A stretch of 64,000 nt of DNA, taken from Pogona vitticeps (Eukaryota; Chordata; Lepidosauria; Squamata; Agamidae). The stretch lies in the NCBI RefSeq assembly GCF_051106095.1, contig NC_135784.1, positions 153,423,428 to 153,487,427 of the forward strand, written 5' to 3'. Positions 12,853-23,878 of this stretch are shown in pieces. The translations under genes were made by a program, and so were the position numbers. The notes below the pieces were generated by a model. It had not been told where the DNA came from, searched no databases, and saw nothing but the letters and a program-made list of their open reading frames with translations. Numbering within the stretch: the stretch's first letter is position 1; every line of letters starts with the position of its first letter.

Positions 12853-15197
12853 ATGTCAGCGAAAAAGGGACCTTTCCGCCGCTGTTCTGCTTGCTCCGGG
12901 AAGCTCCCCTTCCAGGACCATCATTCCCTCTGTCTTTTCTGTCTGGGCGAGACCCATTCGCCCACCACTTGCAAGCATTGCAAGGAATTCACCAAGGCGA
13001 CCCTAAAATCTCGTCAGCAACGCCTCAAGTATTTTCTCTGGAACCGTACTCTCTCAGCTTCACAACCGTCAGATATGGAATCCGTTCAGTCGGTCTCCAC
13101 CGTTCGTTCATCGGTCACTTTGGTCTCCTCTTCCCCTCCTTCGACATCCAAGGAGGTGTCCACGAAGGCTTCCAAAGCGAAATCTAAGAAATTGCCTACT
13201 GGAAAGAAGTCTTCCTCTGATGTTCCTTCTTCTTCAACTTCGGCACCGACAAAGAAGAAGGGTCCGTCCAAGGCGGCGTCGAAGGCTAAGGCGAAGACCA
13301 AGGAGATTACCCTGGTCGTCCCACCTGTCTCGGCTTCGGTTCCTTCTCCATTTCTTGAGGAGTCTTCTCGGGACCGAGACTCGGTCTCCGACTTAGGTGC
13401 CCCCATTCCACCTCGCCAACCGCCTCCGGTGGATTTGGGAAAATCGCCTACGGTTAGCCAGCTCGACAAGGTCGTTGCCGGCGCCGAAAGCATGCCGCTC
13501 AGCCCAATACTTACCGGGCGTACCACCCGATCTCCTTCACTCCTTTCGGAGTCGGGTCGATCGGCATCTTCTCCCCCCCCCCACGGGGTCGACCTACCAA
13601 GCCAGTCGAAGATCCAGTCCCTCGGCGTCCAGCTTCACACTCTGCCGACGACGAACCATTGCCGAAAAAACCCCGTCATCGACGCAGGCACCGTCGAGGC
13701 CACCGACGCCGAAGGGACTCCTCACCGTCCGACTCAGAATACAGTCGGGGTCGGAAGAGGTCCCACCGGAGACGGCGAAGAAGGGATTCTTCTACCGAGT
13801 CCTCTTCTACCTCAAGAGATAGGAGACATAGGAGAAAGAGATCTAAGTACTCCTATTCCTCATCCTCTCGGTCACGTTCTCCGCGTCGAACCCCGTCCCC
13901 GAATAGACCTTCGGAAACGGGCTCCGGTAAGCCTACGGCGCCGACGGATGCCCCGACTGCACCGCCTGTCGCGCCACCTCGACGACCTGCAGAGGAGTGT
14001 CCTCCGGCCCCGAAAAAGACACCTTCGGGGCCGAAAGTACCTCGTCCTCCATCCTCTCCATACCACTCAGAGGAAGAGCATCCCGGAGAGGAATCTTCCG
14101 GTGCGGAAGACGACACCGAGTCGGAGGTGTCCTTGGAAGTTCCGATCCCGGGGGAACCTTTGCCCCCAGAGGCAGCGAACTTAAAGCCATCCTCTCCTTC
14201 GGAAGATTTTTCTTCCTACACCCAAATGGTTGGCCGCATGGCGCAGGCTTTGAAGCTTGCAATTGAACAGTCCCCAAGAAGAGAAGAAAATCTCATCTTC
14301 GGGGATATTGAGGCCGAGCGAACGCATCCAGTCAGTTTGTCTTTCATACCTGAACTGATGGATCTTATTAAGGAATTCTGGGACCACCCGGCCAATGCTA
14401 CCTCGATTTCGAAAAGAACCGAGAATCTCTATAGGATCCATGGTGACAACACCTCTTTCCTGGTCATGCATCCTGCACCCAACTCTTTAATAGTGGAGTC
14501 TAGCTCCACTAAGACTCCTGCAAAAGGTCATCCTACCCCAACCAACAAGGAGGGCAGGAAGTTAGAGATTCTGGCACGTCGAATGTACTCTATGACCACA
14601 TTTACCCTGCATGCAGTGAATTATTTAGTGGCTATGGGTGCCTACCAAAAACAACTTTGGTCCAGGGTTCTTCCAGCCCTTCAAATGGCTCCAGACGACA
14701 TTAGACAGCTCTGTCTGGATACTCATGCGGAAGCTCTCACGGTATCTAAATACCAACGACTAGCCGCCCGCCATGTAGCAGAGGCCACGTCCAAGAATTT
14801 TGCTTCCCTTATCACTCTGAGAAGGCATGCTTGGCTGCGCTCAGCCAACATTGTTGAGGACATTAAGACTAGAGTAGAAAATCTACCTTTTGATGCCACA
14901 GGCCTCTTCAGCCAGAGTACTGATGAGAACCTGGAAAACTTACATAAAAGTAAGAAAACAGCCAAGTCCTATTCTGTCCAACCTCCACCTAGACAATCCA
15001 AACCTCAGTGGCGTCCAAAGTACACCACCCAGTCTTACCAACAGCCTTCCACCAGTACTTACCGTCCTTATGGAGGCAATTCTTCCCAACGTCCACCTCA
15101 AGCTTCTTCCTCTTCATCTGCTGCTTTCAGACCCCAACCGTCCCGTAAGAGGCAGTCCTTCAAAGCACCTGGAAGAAAACAGAAACAGTACCTTTGA
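12853..15197 (+). pseudogene. DIRS gag-like region (fossil)
   Basis: The N-terminal part has a Cys/His-rich finger-like segment (CSACSGK ... HSLCLFCLGETH ... CKHCKEF). A long Ser/Arg/Pro-rich basic middle follows, then a C-terminal domain with TNKEGRKLEILARRMYS and LVAMGAYQKQLWS that is also recognisable in the other two DIRS copies of this window. This corresponds to DIRS ORF1, a nucleic-acid-binding structural protein. The region is interrupted about once, so this copy's product is probably not made as a whole. Confidence 0.8.
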
Positions 15198-17085
15198 CGC
15201 CCTGGCCATTCCACCGTCACCCTCCCACACCACCCGCCTCTCTCCTTACCTTCACAACTGGACTCTCATCACCAACGACATCTGGGTTCTCAACATTATC
15301 ACCTCCGGTTACCGCCTGGAGTTTATAAGGTTGCCTCCTCTAGGACAGGTCAACCCTACATCATTCGATCCAATCCTAGAGGAGGAAATCCTGACTCTCC
15401 TTCAGAAAGGGGCCATCCAGAAGGTGTCATCAGAGGATGTCCTCGACGGTTTTTACTCCCGATACTTTCTGGTACCAAAGAAGGACGGGGGACTCCGTCC
15501 CATCCTCGATCTGAGAAGCCTCAACAAGTTTCTCAAACCACGCAAGTTCAAGATGGTGACTTTAGAGTCCATTCTCCATCTTCTGAGGCAAGGAGACTGG
15601 TTTGTGGTCCTGGATCTAAAAGACGCATATTTCCATGTCACCATACACAAGAGCCACAGGAAATATCTGCGCCTACTCTTCAACAACACCATTTTTCAGT
15701 TTCTGGCCTTACCCTTCGGCCTTTCCACAGCACCCAGGACTTTCACCAAGTGCATGGCTCCCGTGGCAGCATACCTGCGCCTCCAGGGGATCCAGGTGTT
15801 TCCCTACATCGACGACTGGCTGATTGTCTCGACCTCAAAACATCAGGCCTTAGAGGACACTCAGTATGTTCTCCAGACGTTACAATCACTAGGTCTTACC
15901 GTGAATCACGAAAAGTCCAAGCTGAACCCATCTCAAGTGGTGGACTACATCGGAGCGAGGCTAGACTCAGTGCACGCTCGGATGTTCATGCCTCCAGAAC
16001 GCATCCGAAAGTTACACAAAGCCATCAGGAAATTCAGGCCAAGGACAAGAGTAAAAGCAAGCCTTGCGCAACATCTGCTAGGCCTCATGGCTTCTACAAC
16101 GGCGACCTTGTCCCATGCTCGCCTCAAGATGCGTTCACTTCAAATCTGGCTGCTGTCCCTCTTCGATCCACTCCTCGACAGTCCAAACAAGCTTCTTACT
16201 GTCACCCCGGAGCTGGCACAACAGCTTCAGTGGTGGACTTTCCCACCTCACCTCTTGGTGGGACGTCCCTTCCGTCCTCTTCATTTGACAACTCAAGTCA
16301 CTACGGACGCGAGTCCACTCGGATGGGGCGCCCATTGCCAGGGGCATCAGATCAACGCCCTGTGGTCCCCTCAGGAGAAGGGCTTGCACATCAACCACCT
16401 GGAGCTGCTAGCCATCATAAAGGCTTTGAGGTCCTTCCTACCTTTAGTGAGAGGCAGGGCGATTCAGCTCGTCACAGACAACACCACAGCGATGTTTTAT
16501 GTGAACAAGCAGGGAGGAACAAGATCAAAGTCCCTTTTGTTCCTGTCAATACATCTCTGGGAGTGGTGCTACCAGGAGCAAATCTACCCGGTAGCCATCC
16601 ACATAGCCACCACAGACAACATCGTTGCAGACGAGCTCAGTCGCCGTCCCACTCAAAGTCACGAATGGGAACTGGACTCAGAGATCTTTCAGGAACTCTG
16701 CCACAGGTGGGGAACTCCGACAATCGACATGTTCGCCAAGCACTCCAACAAGAAGTGTCTCCGCTACGCGTCCAGGGCAGGACGGGGCCCAGGATCATTG
16801 GGAGATGCTTTCATGATCCCTTGGCACAAGGGCCTTCTCTACCTGTTTCCTCCCATTCCATTGGTTCAGAGGTCAGTAGTCAGAGCCCTCCAGTTGCAAG
16901 CAGAAGCAATCTTGATTGCACCTTGGTGGCCCAGACAACCTTGGTTCTCTCTACTTCTGCAGATAGCAATCGACAAGGTCAAGCTTCCTCTCATTCCTCA
17001 CCTAATAACTCAGGACTCGGGGTCGATCTTCCATCCCGACCTCGACTCCCTCCAATTGACAGCGTGGAGGATATCCCGTCAATAA
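14890..17085 (+). CDS. DIRS reverse transcriptase-RNase H frame (fossil element part)
   Basis: The reverse transcriptase shows FVVLDLKDAYFHV (motif A), LPFGLSTAPRTFTK (motif B) and FPYIDDWLI, the YxDD catalytic box. RNase H follows with TTDASPLGWGAH, INHLELLAIIKAL and LVTDNTTAMFYVNKQGG. The C-terminal tract with FPPIPL and LIAPWWPRQPWF belongs to the region called methyltransferase-like in DIRS elements. The frame overlaps the end of gag and the recombinase frame, as usual for the family. It belongs to the element and is not a host gene. Confidence 0.9.
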   Translation: MMPQASSARVLMRTWKTYIKVRKQPSPILSNLHLDNPNLSGVQSTPPSLTNSLPPVLTVLMEAILPNVHLKLLPLHLLLSDPNRPVRGSPSKHLEENRNSTFDALAIPPSPSHTTRLSPYLHNWTLITNDIWVLNIITSGYRLEFIRLPPLGQVNPTSFDPILEEEILTLLQKGAIQKVSSEDVLDGFYSRYFLVPKKDGGLRPILDLRSLNKFLKPRKFKMVTLESILHLLRQGDWFVVLDLKDAYFHVTIHKSHRKYLRLLFNNTIFQFLALPFGLSTAPRTFTKCMAPVAAYLRLQGIQVFPYIDDWLIVSTSKHQALEDTQYVLQTLQSLGLTVNHEKSKLNPSQVVDYIGARLDSVHARMFMPPERIRKLHKAIRKFRPRTRVKASLAQHLLGLMASTTATLSHARLKMRSLQIWLLSLFDPLLDSPNKLLTVTPELAQQLQWWTFPPHLLVGRPFRPLHLTTQVTTDASPLGWGAHCQGHQINALWSPQEKGLHINHLELLAIIKALRSFLPLVRGRAIQLVTDNTTAMFYVNKQGGTRSKSLLFLSIHLWEWCYQEQIYPVAIHIATTDNIVADELSRRPTQSHEWELDSEIFQELCHRWGTPTIDMFAKHSNKKCLRYASRAGRGPGSLGDAFMIPWHKGLLYLFPPIPLVQRSVVRALQLQAEAILIAPWWPRQPWFSLLLQIAIDKVKLPLIPHLITQDSGSIFHPDLDSLQLTAWRISRQ

Positions 17086-18086
17086 TGGAAGTTCTTGACA
17101 AGGCAAGAAAGCCTTCTACCATCCGCCTCTATCAACACAAGTGGCAAGGCTTTCTCAAATTCGCTACGGAGCGGGGTTTACAAGCATCTCCCGTCTCTTT
17201 ATCTACATTGCTACTGTATCTCAGACACTTATTCGATCTTGGTTTATCTAAGTCTACCTTAAAGGTATACACCTCAGCCATTGTAACTTTCCAACCCAAG
17301 GGATCTCAATCCTCCAGATGGTTTTCCCATCCAACGGTGAAAGCTTTCTTCAGAGGTCTGACCAACATGAGACCCCCTGTGCGAAGACCATTACCTCAGT
17401 GGTCTTTACAGACAGTACTACACTCACTGGTTCGTCCCCCCTTTGAGCCAATGGCTACCTGTGACCTGAAGTTTTTGTCCCTCAAAACTTTGTTTCTTGT
17501 CGCCATCACTTCTGCCCGTAGGGCTAGTGAATTGGCGGCTCTCCGGGCTGATTCCCCTTACCTCCAATTTTTCAAGGACAAGGTGGTGTTACACCCAGAT
17601 ATTTCTTTCCTCCCCAAGGTGGTCTCAGACTTTCATGTCAACCAACCTCTGTTGCTGCCTACTCTTTTTTCCGAACCCTCTTCGGATGTTGAACGCACAC
17701 TCCACTGTTTAGACGTTCGTCGTGCGTTGTCCTTTTATATCTCCAGGACCAAGGACTTCAGAAAGGTCCCGAGACTGTTCTTGTGTTACTATGGCCAACG
17801 TAAAGGGACTGCTGCTTCGACGTCGACCCTCTCCAGATGGTTGGTTTCCACCATTTCGTTGGCCTATGAGTTGCAGCACAAACCTCTCCCTGAAAACCTG
17901 CGTGCTCATTCCACACGAGCTGTTGCTACATCCACGGCCCTGCTGCGTGGGGTTGACATCCCCGATATATGTCGCGCAGCTACCTGGTCCAGTGTATCCA
18001 CATTCATCAAGCACTACAGACTGGACCTCAGGGCCAAGAATGAGACCAGATTCGGGAGGGCTATCCTTACATCACTGCTGCAGTGA
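17040..18086 (+). CDS. DIRS tyrosine recombinase domain (fossil element part)
   Basis: Lambda-integrase-type tyrosine recombinase: an N-terminal SAM-like part (SLSTLLLYLRHLFDLGLS), the first catalytic Arg in TSARRASELAALRAD, the HSTR box (HSTRAVATSTALLRG) and the C-terminal GVDIPDICRAATWSSVSTF then IKHY, supplying the nucleophile Tyr. In DIRS elements this enzyme replaces the DDE integrase and recombines circular DNA into the target. The open frame extends upstream to 15750 out of phase with the polymerase, and that upstream part shows no domain. Confidence 0.88.
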   Translation, partial: PRLPPIDSVEDIPSIMEVLDKARKPSTIRLYQHKWQGFLKFATERGLQASPVSLSTLLLYLRHLFDLGLSKSTLKVYTSAIVTFQPKGSQSSRWFSHPTVKAFFRGLTNMRPPVRRPLPQWSLQTVLHSLVRPPFEPMATCDLKFLSLKTLFLVAITSARRASELAALRADSPYLQFFKDKVVLHPDISFLPKVVSDFHVNQPLLLPTLFSEPSSDVERTLHCLDVRRALSFYISRTKDFRKVPRLFLCYYGQRKGTAASTSTLSRWLVSTISLAYELQHKPLPENLRAHSTRAVATSTALLRGVDIPDICRAATWSSVSTFIKHYRLDLRAKNETRFGRAILTSLLQ

Positions 18087-18119
18087 CGGCCCACCATCCT
18101 GTAAGTAGCTTGGTAGTCA

Positions 18120-18213
18120 CCCATCAGTGTGGATTCATAGAGAACCACGTTAAAGAAGAACAGGTTACTTACCTGTAAACATGGTTCTTTAAGTGGATTC
18201 TCTATGAATACAC
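18120..18213 (+). repeat. DIRS internal complementary region
   Basis: The left half (18120-18157) is an exact reverse complement of the start of the left terminal repeat, and the right half (about 18155-18213) of the last bases of the right terminus including its extension. In the DIRS model this region bridges the two unequal ends to form the circular intermediate. Its exactness here is strong structural evidence for the family. Confidence 0.92.
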
Positions 18214-18284
18214 ACGACCCGCCCAACCTCCCCACGTGTCCGTCACTGTTGACTGAGTTCCAACTCTCTCTATGTGCGGGCACA

Positions 18285-18468
18285 TGGAACTGGGGATTTT
18301 TGGCGGGCTGCACTTGCGCAGTGCAGGGCAACTCAAACATTGTATCTTTTCCCTCATAGCTCTGGAAAATTCCGAGAGGAACCAGCGCAGGCGCTGTTTA
18401 ACCCATCAGTGTGTATTCATAGAGAATCCACTTAAAGAACCATGTTTACAGGTAAGTAACCTGTTCTT
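18285..18468 (+). repeat. DIRS right inverted terminal repeat with extension
   Basis: 18285-18440 is the inverted copy of the left repeat. An extra outer part (about 18441-18468, containing ttacaggtaagtaacctg) is absent from the left end but copied in inverted form in the internal complementary region. Confidence 0.92.
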
Positions 18469-19612
18469 TTTCCTACTTTCTTCAGTTTAAGCTAAGAGTT
18501 TTGCTGTAAGAAGGTGATGATAGAGCCACAATCAGCTCCATGTCTTGTTTTTGCTGACTCTATAGAGCTTCTAAATCTTTGGCTGCAGAGAACATAATCA
18601 ATCTGTTTTCGGTATTGCCCATCTGGTGATGTCCATGTGTAGAGTCTCCTTTTGTGTTGTTGGAAAGGAGTGTTTGTGATGACCAGCTTGTTCTCTTGAC
18701 AAAACTCTATTAGCCTTTGCCCTGCTTCATTTTGAACTCCAAGGCCAAACTTACCTGTTGTGCCTTTTATCTCTTGACTCCTTACTTTATCATTCCAGTC
18801 CCCTATAATTAGAAGAACATCTTTTTTGGGTGTCATTTCTAGAAGGTGTTGTAAATCTTCATAGAATTGGTCAATTTCAGCCTCTTCAGCATCAGTGGTT
18901 GGTGCATAAACTTGGATTACTGTCATGTTGAAAGATCTGCCTTGGGTTCATATTGAAATCATTCTATAATTTTTGAGTTTATATCCCAGTACATCTTTTC
19001 CCATTCTTTTGTTGACTATGAGGGCTACTCCATTTCTTCTACAGAATTCTTGCCCACAATAGTAGATATGATAATTGTCTGAATTGAATCCGCCCATTCC
19101 TGTCCATTTTAGTTCACTGACACCCAGGATGTCAATGTTTATTCTTGCCATCTCCTGTTTAACCACATCCAGCTTACTAAGATTCATAGATTTTCCATTC
19201 CAGGTCCCTGTGCAGTATTTTCCTTTGCAGCATCAGACTTTCCTTTCACTTCCAGGCGTGTCCACAGCTGAGCGTCCTTTCGGCTTTGGCCCAACCACTT
19301 CATTAGCTGTGGAGCGTCCAACATGCTACTGAGGAAGAGTCCTCCACTCTTCCTCAGTAGCATGTTGGATGCCTTCCGACCTGAGGGGTTCATCTTCCAG
19401 CGTCATATCTTTTAGCCTTTTGTTTCTGTCCATGAAGTTTTCTTCACTCCATACTGGAGTGGCTTGCCAGTTCCTGCTCCAGGTGGATCGTGTTTAGTCA
19501 GAACTCTCCACTATGACCTGTCCGTCTTGGGTATCCCTGCACGGCATAGCCCATAGCTTCTCTGAATTACTCAAGCCCCTTCGCCAGGACAAGACAGCAA
19601 TCCGTGAAGGGG
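18469..19612 (-). mobile_element. BovB (RTE) LINE, 5' part with AP endonuclease
   Basis: This is the other half of the same BovB copy. Minus-strand pieces read MNLSKLDVVKQEMARINIDI, GVSELKWTGMG (about 19110), then MTVIQVYAPTTDAEEAEIDQ, IGDWNDKVRSQEIKG (about 18790), TWTSPDGQYRKQIDYVLCSQ and RFRSS (about 18600), the apurinic/apyrimidinic endonuclease that nicks the target in RTE elements. The two BovB parts sum to about 3.2 kb, the usual full length, so nothing much is missing apart from point damage. BovB is well known for horizontal transfer among squamates, ruminants and their ticks. Confidence 0.94.
19317..19369. repeat. Perfect 24-bp inverted repeat in the BovB 5' region
   Basis: Arms 19317-19340 and 19346-19369 are exact reverse complements (core tgctactgaggaagagt) separated by the 5-nt loop CCTCC. 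In the RNA this would form a stable hairpin just upstream of the endonuclease region. It could be an ancestral BovB feature or a local inverted duplication in this copy. Confidence 0.9.
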
Positions 19613-19999
19613 GCTATATACATAGTCAGACTAGTAGTGATGAAGAATGAGATTTGAAAGTTCTATTCCTGGCTCTCAGATACACTGTTGAGCATTTTCC
19701 TGTATTACTGACTTAAAGTGCTTACATGTAGTAACAGAACTTGCCCTGTTTTTGGTTGCCATATAGAACACAGTTTGGTATATAAGCCATATCGGTAGGC
19801 AGAATGTGGCAGTTACTGTAGCTGGCAGGTGCTAAGGACCATATAGTAGTGATAGAACATTGAAAGGAAGTGCTCTGGCTGCCATATAAACTCCCTTGTT
19901 TCCCCTGTTTGCATGTACAGTCCCATCAACAAGTAACAAGTTAAGTTCTGGACACCACCATTTAAGAATAAATGTGTCCAGAGGAGACCTATCAGGATG

Positions 20000-20400
20000 A
20001 AGAAAGGTCTGGAAACCAAGCTCTGTTAAGAATGGTTGAGCTAATTGGGCATGTTGAGCCTAGAGAAGGGAAAACTGAGTGCTGTCTTCAAATATTTGAA
20101 GTACTGTCAGGTGGAATAGGGAGCAAACTTGTTTTGTCCCAGCTACAGGGCATCGGACTCAAAGTAATGAATCCAAACTACAAAAAAGGCTATTGTGACA
20201 TAACGTTGGGAAGATCTTCCTGACAGTTAAGATCTGTTTGACAGTGGAACAGTCTGCCTCTAGAGGTTTTTCATCGGAAGTTAGGCAACCACCTGTCAGG
20301 GTTGCTTTAACAGTGGATTTCCTGCTTCTGCAAGGAGCTGGGCTCCATGGCCCTTGGGCTTCCCGTTCAGCACTACAGCTTTAGAATTCTAATACTCAAG
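20000..20400 (+). mobile_element. CR1-type LINE 3' end
   Basis: The text runs in the order typical of amniote CR1 3' ends: ...ttgggaagatcttcctgaca, gtggaacagtctgcct, gaggtttttc, ggttgctttaacagtggatt and gggctccatggccct, ending near tttagaattct. It is diverged, 5'-truncated and non-coding. Confidence 0.75.
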
Positions 20401-20525
20401 TCCCAGTTCAGATGTGATCATTATGTGGGGATGGGGGAATTTTGTATTCTTTGCCTCAGGAAGCAAATATCATAGGTTGATCCTGCAAATAACATGCCAA
20501 ACAGTTATGTGAAGCTTAAATTACA

Positions 20526-20643
20526 GTGGTGCCTCGCACAACGGGCGCCTCGTAGAGCGATGAATTCGCTCTACGAGGCCGTTTTTGCGATCGCAAATGC
20601 GATCGCAAAACGATGCCCGTATAGGCGGTGATTCACAGAGCGA
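20526..20643 (+). mobile_element. Tigger-like MITE, left end only
   Basis: Begins cagtggtgcctcgcacaacg after a TA-like flank and contains the internal palindrome gcgatgaattcgc and tgcgatcgcaaatgcgatcg. These match the inverse of the right end of the element at 60359-60959. The rest of the element is missing. Confidence 0.75.
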
Positions 20644-21667
20644 AGGTTTTTATGTTTGAGATATAATTAATGAATTTTTGAATTGGGAATAGCTGTTGCC
20701 TAAAGTTTTTTCCGAACACCGTAGGAGAGTAACAGAACACTGACACATGTGGATGGTTAGGCTGCTGCTTTACTTCTTGTTTTCTCTGATACTTGAAAGA
20801 CCCCCTTTCAGACCAGAAACGTGTGGTCTTGACCATGGAGTTCAAGGGTATATACATGATGACTGCCTTGAAGAACAGCTCCTTCTTTTATTTTATTTGG
20901 TAGTAGAAGAGGAAAACCCCTTCGGTTATTTCGTTTGAGACAGTTTTTGAAGAAGTAGCTGTGTTAGTCTGTGTAAGTGTATAAGAGCAGGAGGAGGAGA
21001 AAGAAAAAGAGAGAAAATGTTGTGATCCCTTAAAGACTATATTATAGCGTGAGCCTTGTGGATCACATCCACTTCCTCAGACATTAAACATCTCTTGGTT
21101 TGGGATGTTTTCCTTTTTGATCAGAGCAAATACGCATGTTAAGGTATCTTGCAAACAGGGAGAGAGAATTACATGAATGTGTATGGTTGTGGTGTGGAAC
21201 TGTTATCTTCTAGCATGGAGATCCGCCTCAAATAGGCTCATGTTCAGGTTGCTTTGGACCTTCTTCCTCCACACCTATCACTAACAAGAAGATTATTAGC
21301 CCAAGAAGTCTGCCCGTCCCAGCCATTCTGTCACCCACTTTATCTCTATTTCAGAGTTTAGTCCAGGAGAAATTATCAGTCCACATCCAAGAATGCTGAG
21401 AAGAGATCAGACCATCAACCTACTTAGTTACCAGAAGATATTTCCAGAGGCCTCTGTCTATATATATGTTTGTTTATGGGATGGGTTGTGTTGTTTGAAC
21501 ATCTGTCCTTGGCAGAAAACTGTCTCTAAATTTGCCATTTATCATCTTGTCATTATCTTAACTGGAAGGTAAGATGGCTAGAAAGGGCACAGAGGCTGCA
21601 GTCCCTTCCAGCAGGGAATCAAGTACAGTTATCATGTTATGGAAGCATACCAGATCTGCACGAGAGA

Positions 21668-21668
<1 letters not shown>

Positions 21669-21708
<40 letters not shown>
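21669..21708. repeat. (CT)n microsatellite
   Basis: About 20 tandem CT units in ATF1 intron 2. The open frame reading Leu-Ser repeats across it is an artefact of the tract. Confidence 0.97.
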
Positions 21709-21711
<3 letters not shown>

Positions 21712-22495
21712 AGCTGTTAAACATTACGAAGTTGTGTTTCAGGAGGTGGGGGGGGAGTGAAATTAGTCCAGCCATGGTTCACTTTGATTTCGTCCAGCCT
21801 TTGCCCTCCTGCCCTACCAGTCCCAGTGAGCACTAGCTTATCTCACATACTGTACATGTTTTGTTGCTTAGAAATGAAATTCCTGTGCTGTATGTAATAG
21901 CTGTTGAGATTCAAACACAGTGATGTTGCTTCAAATAAAGAGAGAGATTCGAACACATGATTTTGTTTCTAGGACAAAGAAACCATCCCTTCTCTTAGGA
22001 GGAACACCTAGTATGCAATGTAGGATACAAAATTTGCAGCTTCGGGCTTTTGTTTTACTTTGCTCTCAAAGACCATAATCAGGATGCAACATTTTAGTTC
22101 TCCCGTTACGTTTTTATTGCACAGTTGAGACAGAACTAAACTCACAAGGTAGGCATACTTTAATGTCCTCACTTGAAGAATTTTAAACAGTGCCCCTGAG
22201 TTTAAGCCACTTGCCATGTACAGGATTGTTAAAGGACAACTGTCCCAGTAAATCTGATGCTTTATGCCAGTGGGATAATTTTTACCCCAGCCATTATAAT
22301 GTAGAAGGACAAAAAAAAGAGGTCTCATACTGTTCTTTGTTTTTGTTTTTGTGAACCAGGATGCAGACATAACATTTTCTGATTGTTAGTACAAAAATCA
22401 TTATGTTCAATCTTTCTATTTGAAGCAAAATCATGGTGTTAGTTGTTCCCATTCAAAGTGAGAGCAACTGTAGTTTTCAGTGGGTTAAGGAAATA

Positions 22496-22917
22496 CAGTG
22501 GTGCCTTGCTTTACGATTGTCCCGCATTATGACAAAACCGCATTACAACTATCTTTTTTGCGTTCGCAGTTGCGATTGCAAAACGATGGTCTAAATGGGT
22601 TTTTTTCACTTTGCGATGATGGGTTCCCTGCTTCGGGAACCGATTCTTTGCAAAACGGTGTTTTTTAAACAGCTGATCTGTGGTTTCAAAATGGCCACCG
22701 GGTAAACAAAATGGCTCCCCGCTGTTTTCTGGAACGGATTGCTTGCAAGACAGGCAGTGAAAATGGCTGCCCTATGGAGGATCTTCGCTGGATGGTGAGT
22801 TTTGACCCCATTGGAACGCATTGAAGGGGTTTCAATGGGTTTTTTTCGCATTACGATGTTTTCGCTTAACGGCGATTTTCCTGGAACGGGTTATTGTCGT
22901 TAAGTGAGGCACCACTG
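22496..22917. mobile_element. Tigger-like MITE, complete (422 bp)
   Basis: Terminal inverted repeats cagtggtgccttgctttac and gttaagtgaggcaccactg, flanked on both sides by TA. The interior includes ttttgcgttcgcagttgcga and caaaatggc-rich parts shared with 50293-50712. There is no transposase, so the copy is non-autonomous and depends on a relative's enzyme. Confidence 0.9.
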
Positions 22918-23878
22918 TACAAGTTACATAAATCTAGATCTAACCCTATTGCTAACTCTCAACATACTAGAATTCTTGTGAATTCAGAAAATATGTCGCC
23001 ACAAATTCAATACAAAATATTCTGCTATTTTCATTTCTTTAAATGCTGATGGATGAGTGTTAACTGAAATACTTTCCAGGAACTGTGTGTCTTCTTTTGG
23101 ATCTCATGTTGTTACTCTACCAGTGAATATATAAAAAAGAGCTTTGTGTTTCTTTGGAATCACCAAGTGGGGGGAATCTAGTAAAATTGGCAAAAAGATT
23201 CATGGGGAATACACTGCTGGAGTCCTTGAGAAACATGTCTTGATATCCCCCCACAAAACTCTGGGTTATCTAAATGTGTGCGTGCGTGTGTGGAACAAGG
23301 AGTAATTTTTTAAAATCTTGCCTTGTTGCAAAATTAGAAACATTTAAAAAGCAATGAACTTACATAGGCATCAGCTAATCTTTACTTTTCCCCACACTAC
23401 ATGGATGTCTGGAAAACTACACCAAGAGTGAAACAATGGTTTATTCTCATCCTCCAAAGAGAGATGGAGCATTTAAGCAACTTATACCTTGATATCCAGA
23501 TGAACAGTAGTATGATTGGAAAAGGTTATCTGATTTCACACTCAAATTAACCCTTTCAGGTTAATTTCATGAGTGCCATCTGTAATGGACTACCACAGAC
23601 TCAAATTACCAAGGGGTGTTATAAATCTTATAGTACTCTGAGGACTTTGAGTGTCATACATTTGACCTTGATAAATTTCCAATTGGAAAAATGCTAAGAT
23701 TTATTTTTTGATGCTGAAAATATTTACATTGCAGATAAAACTGTGATCACTATCGTATATCTGACTCAAATATTTTATAGCCATTCCAAAAATGTTTTCC
23801 AACATTCTTCTCATGGGTCTGCATATAAACATGCTGAGTTTATATGCATTGTGCTTTTTTCCTACCTCACATTACAAT

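Larger units (their letters stand above)
12405..18468 (+). mobile_element. Young, nearly whole DIRS-type retrotransposon inserted in BovB
   Basis: About 6.06 kb. Parts in order: left inverted terminal repeat (12405-12560), gag region (about 12853-15197), reverse transcriptase and RNase H frame (14890-17085), overlapping tyrosine recombinase frame (domain about 17040-18086), internal complementary region (18120-18213) and right inverted repeat with extension (18285-18468). There is no target duplication; GTTCTT stands at both junctions (12405-12410 and 18463-18468), as expected for recombinase-mediated rather than integrase-mediated insertion. The terminal arms and the internal complementary region still match almost perfectly, so insertion is recent relative to the others. 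The pol frames look open and gag has about one break, so the copy is near-whole but not clearly intact. It is sense to ATF1. Confidence 0.95.

Noticed and set aside
15750-17040. Long open frame upstream of the recombinase domain, which could look like a separate gene
   Set aside because: It overlaps the reverse transcriptase-RNase H frame throughout, its translation is low-complexity with no domain, and only the part after about 17040 has tyrosine recombinase motifs.
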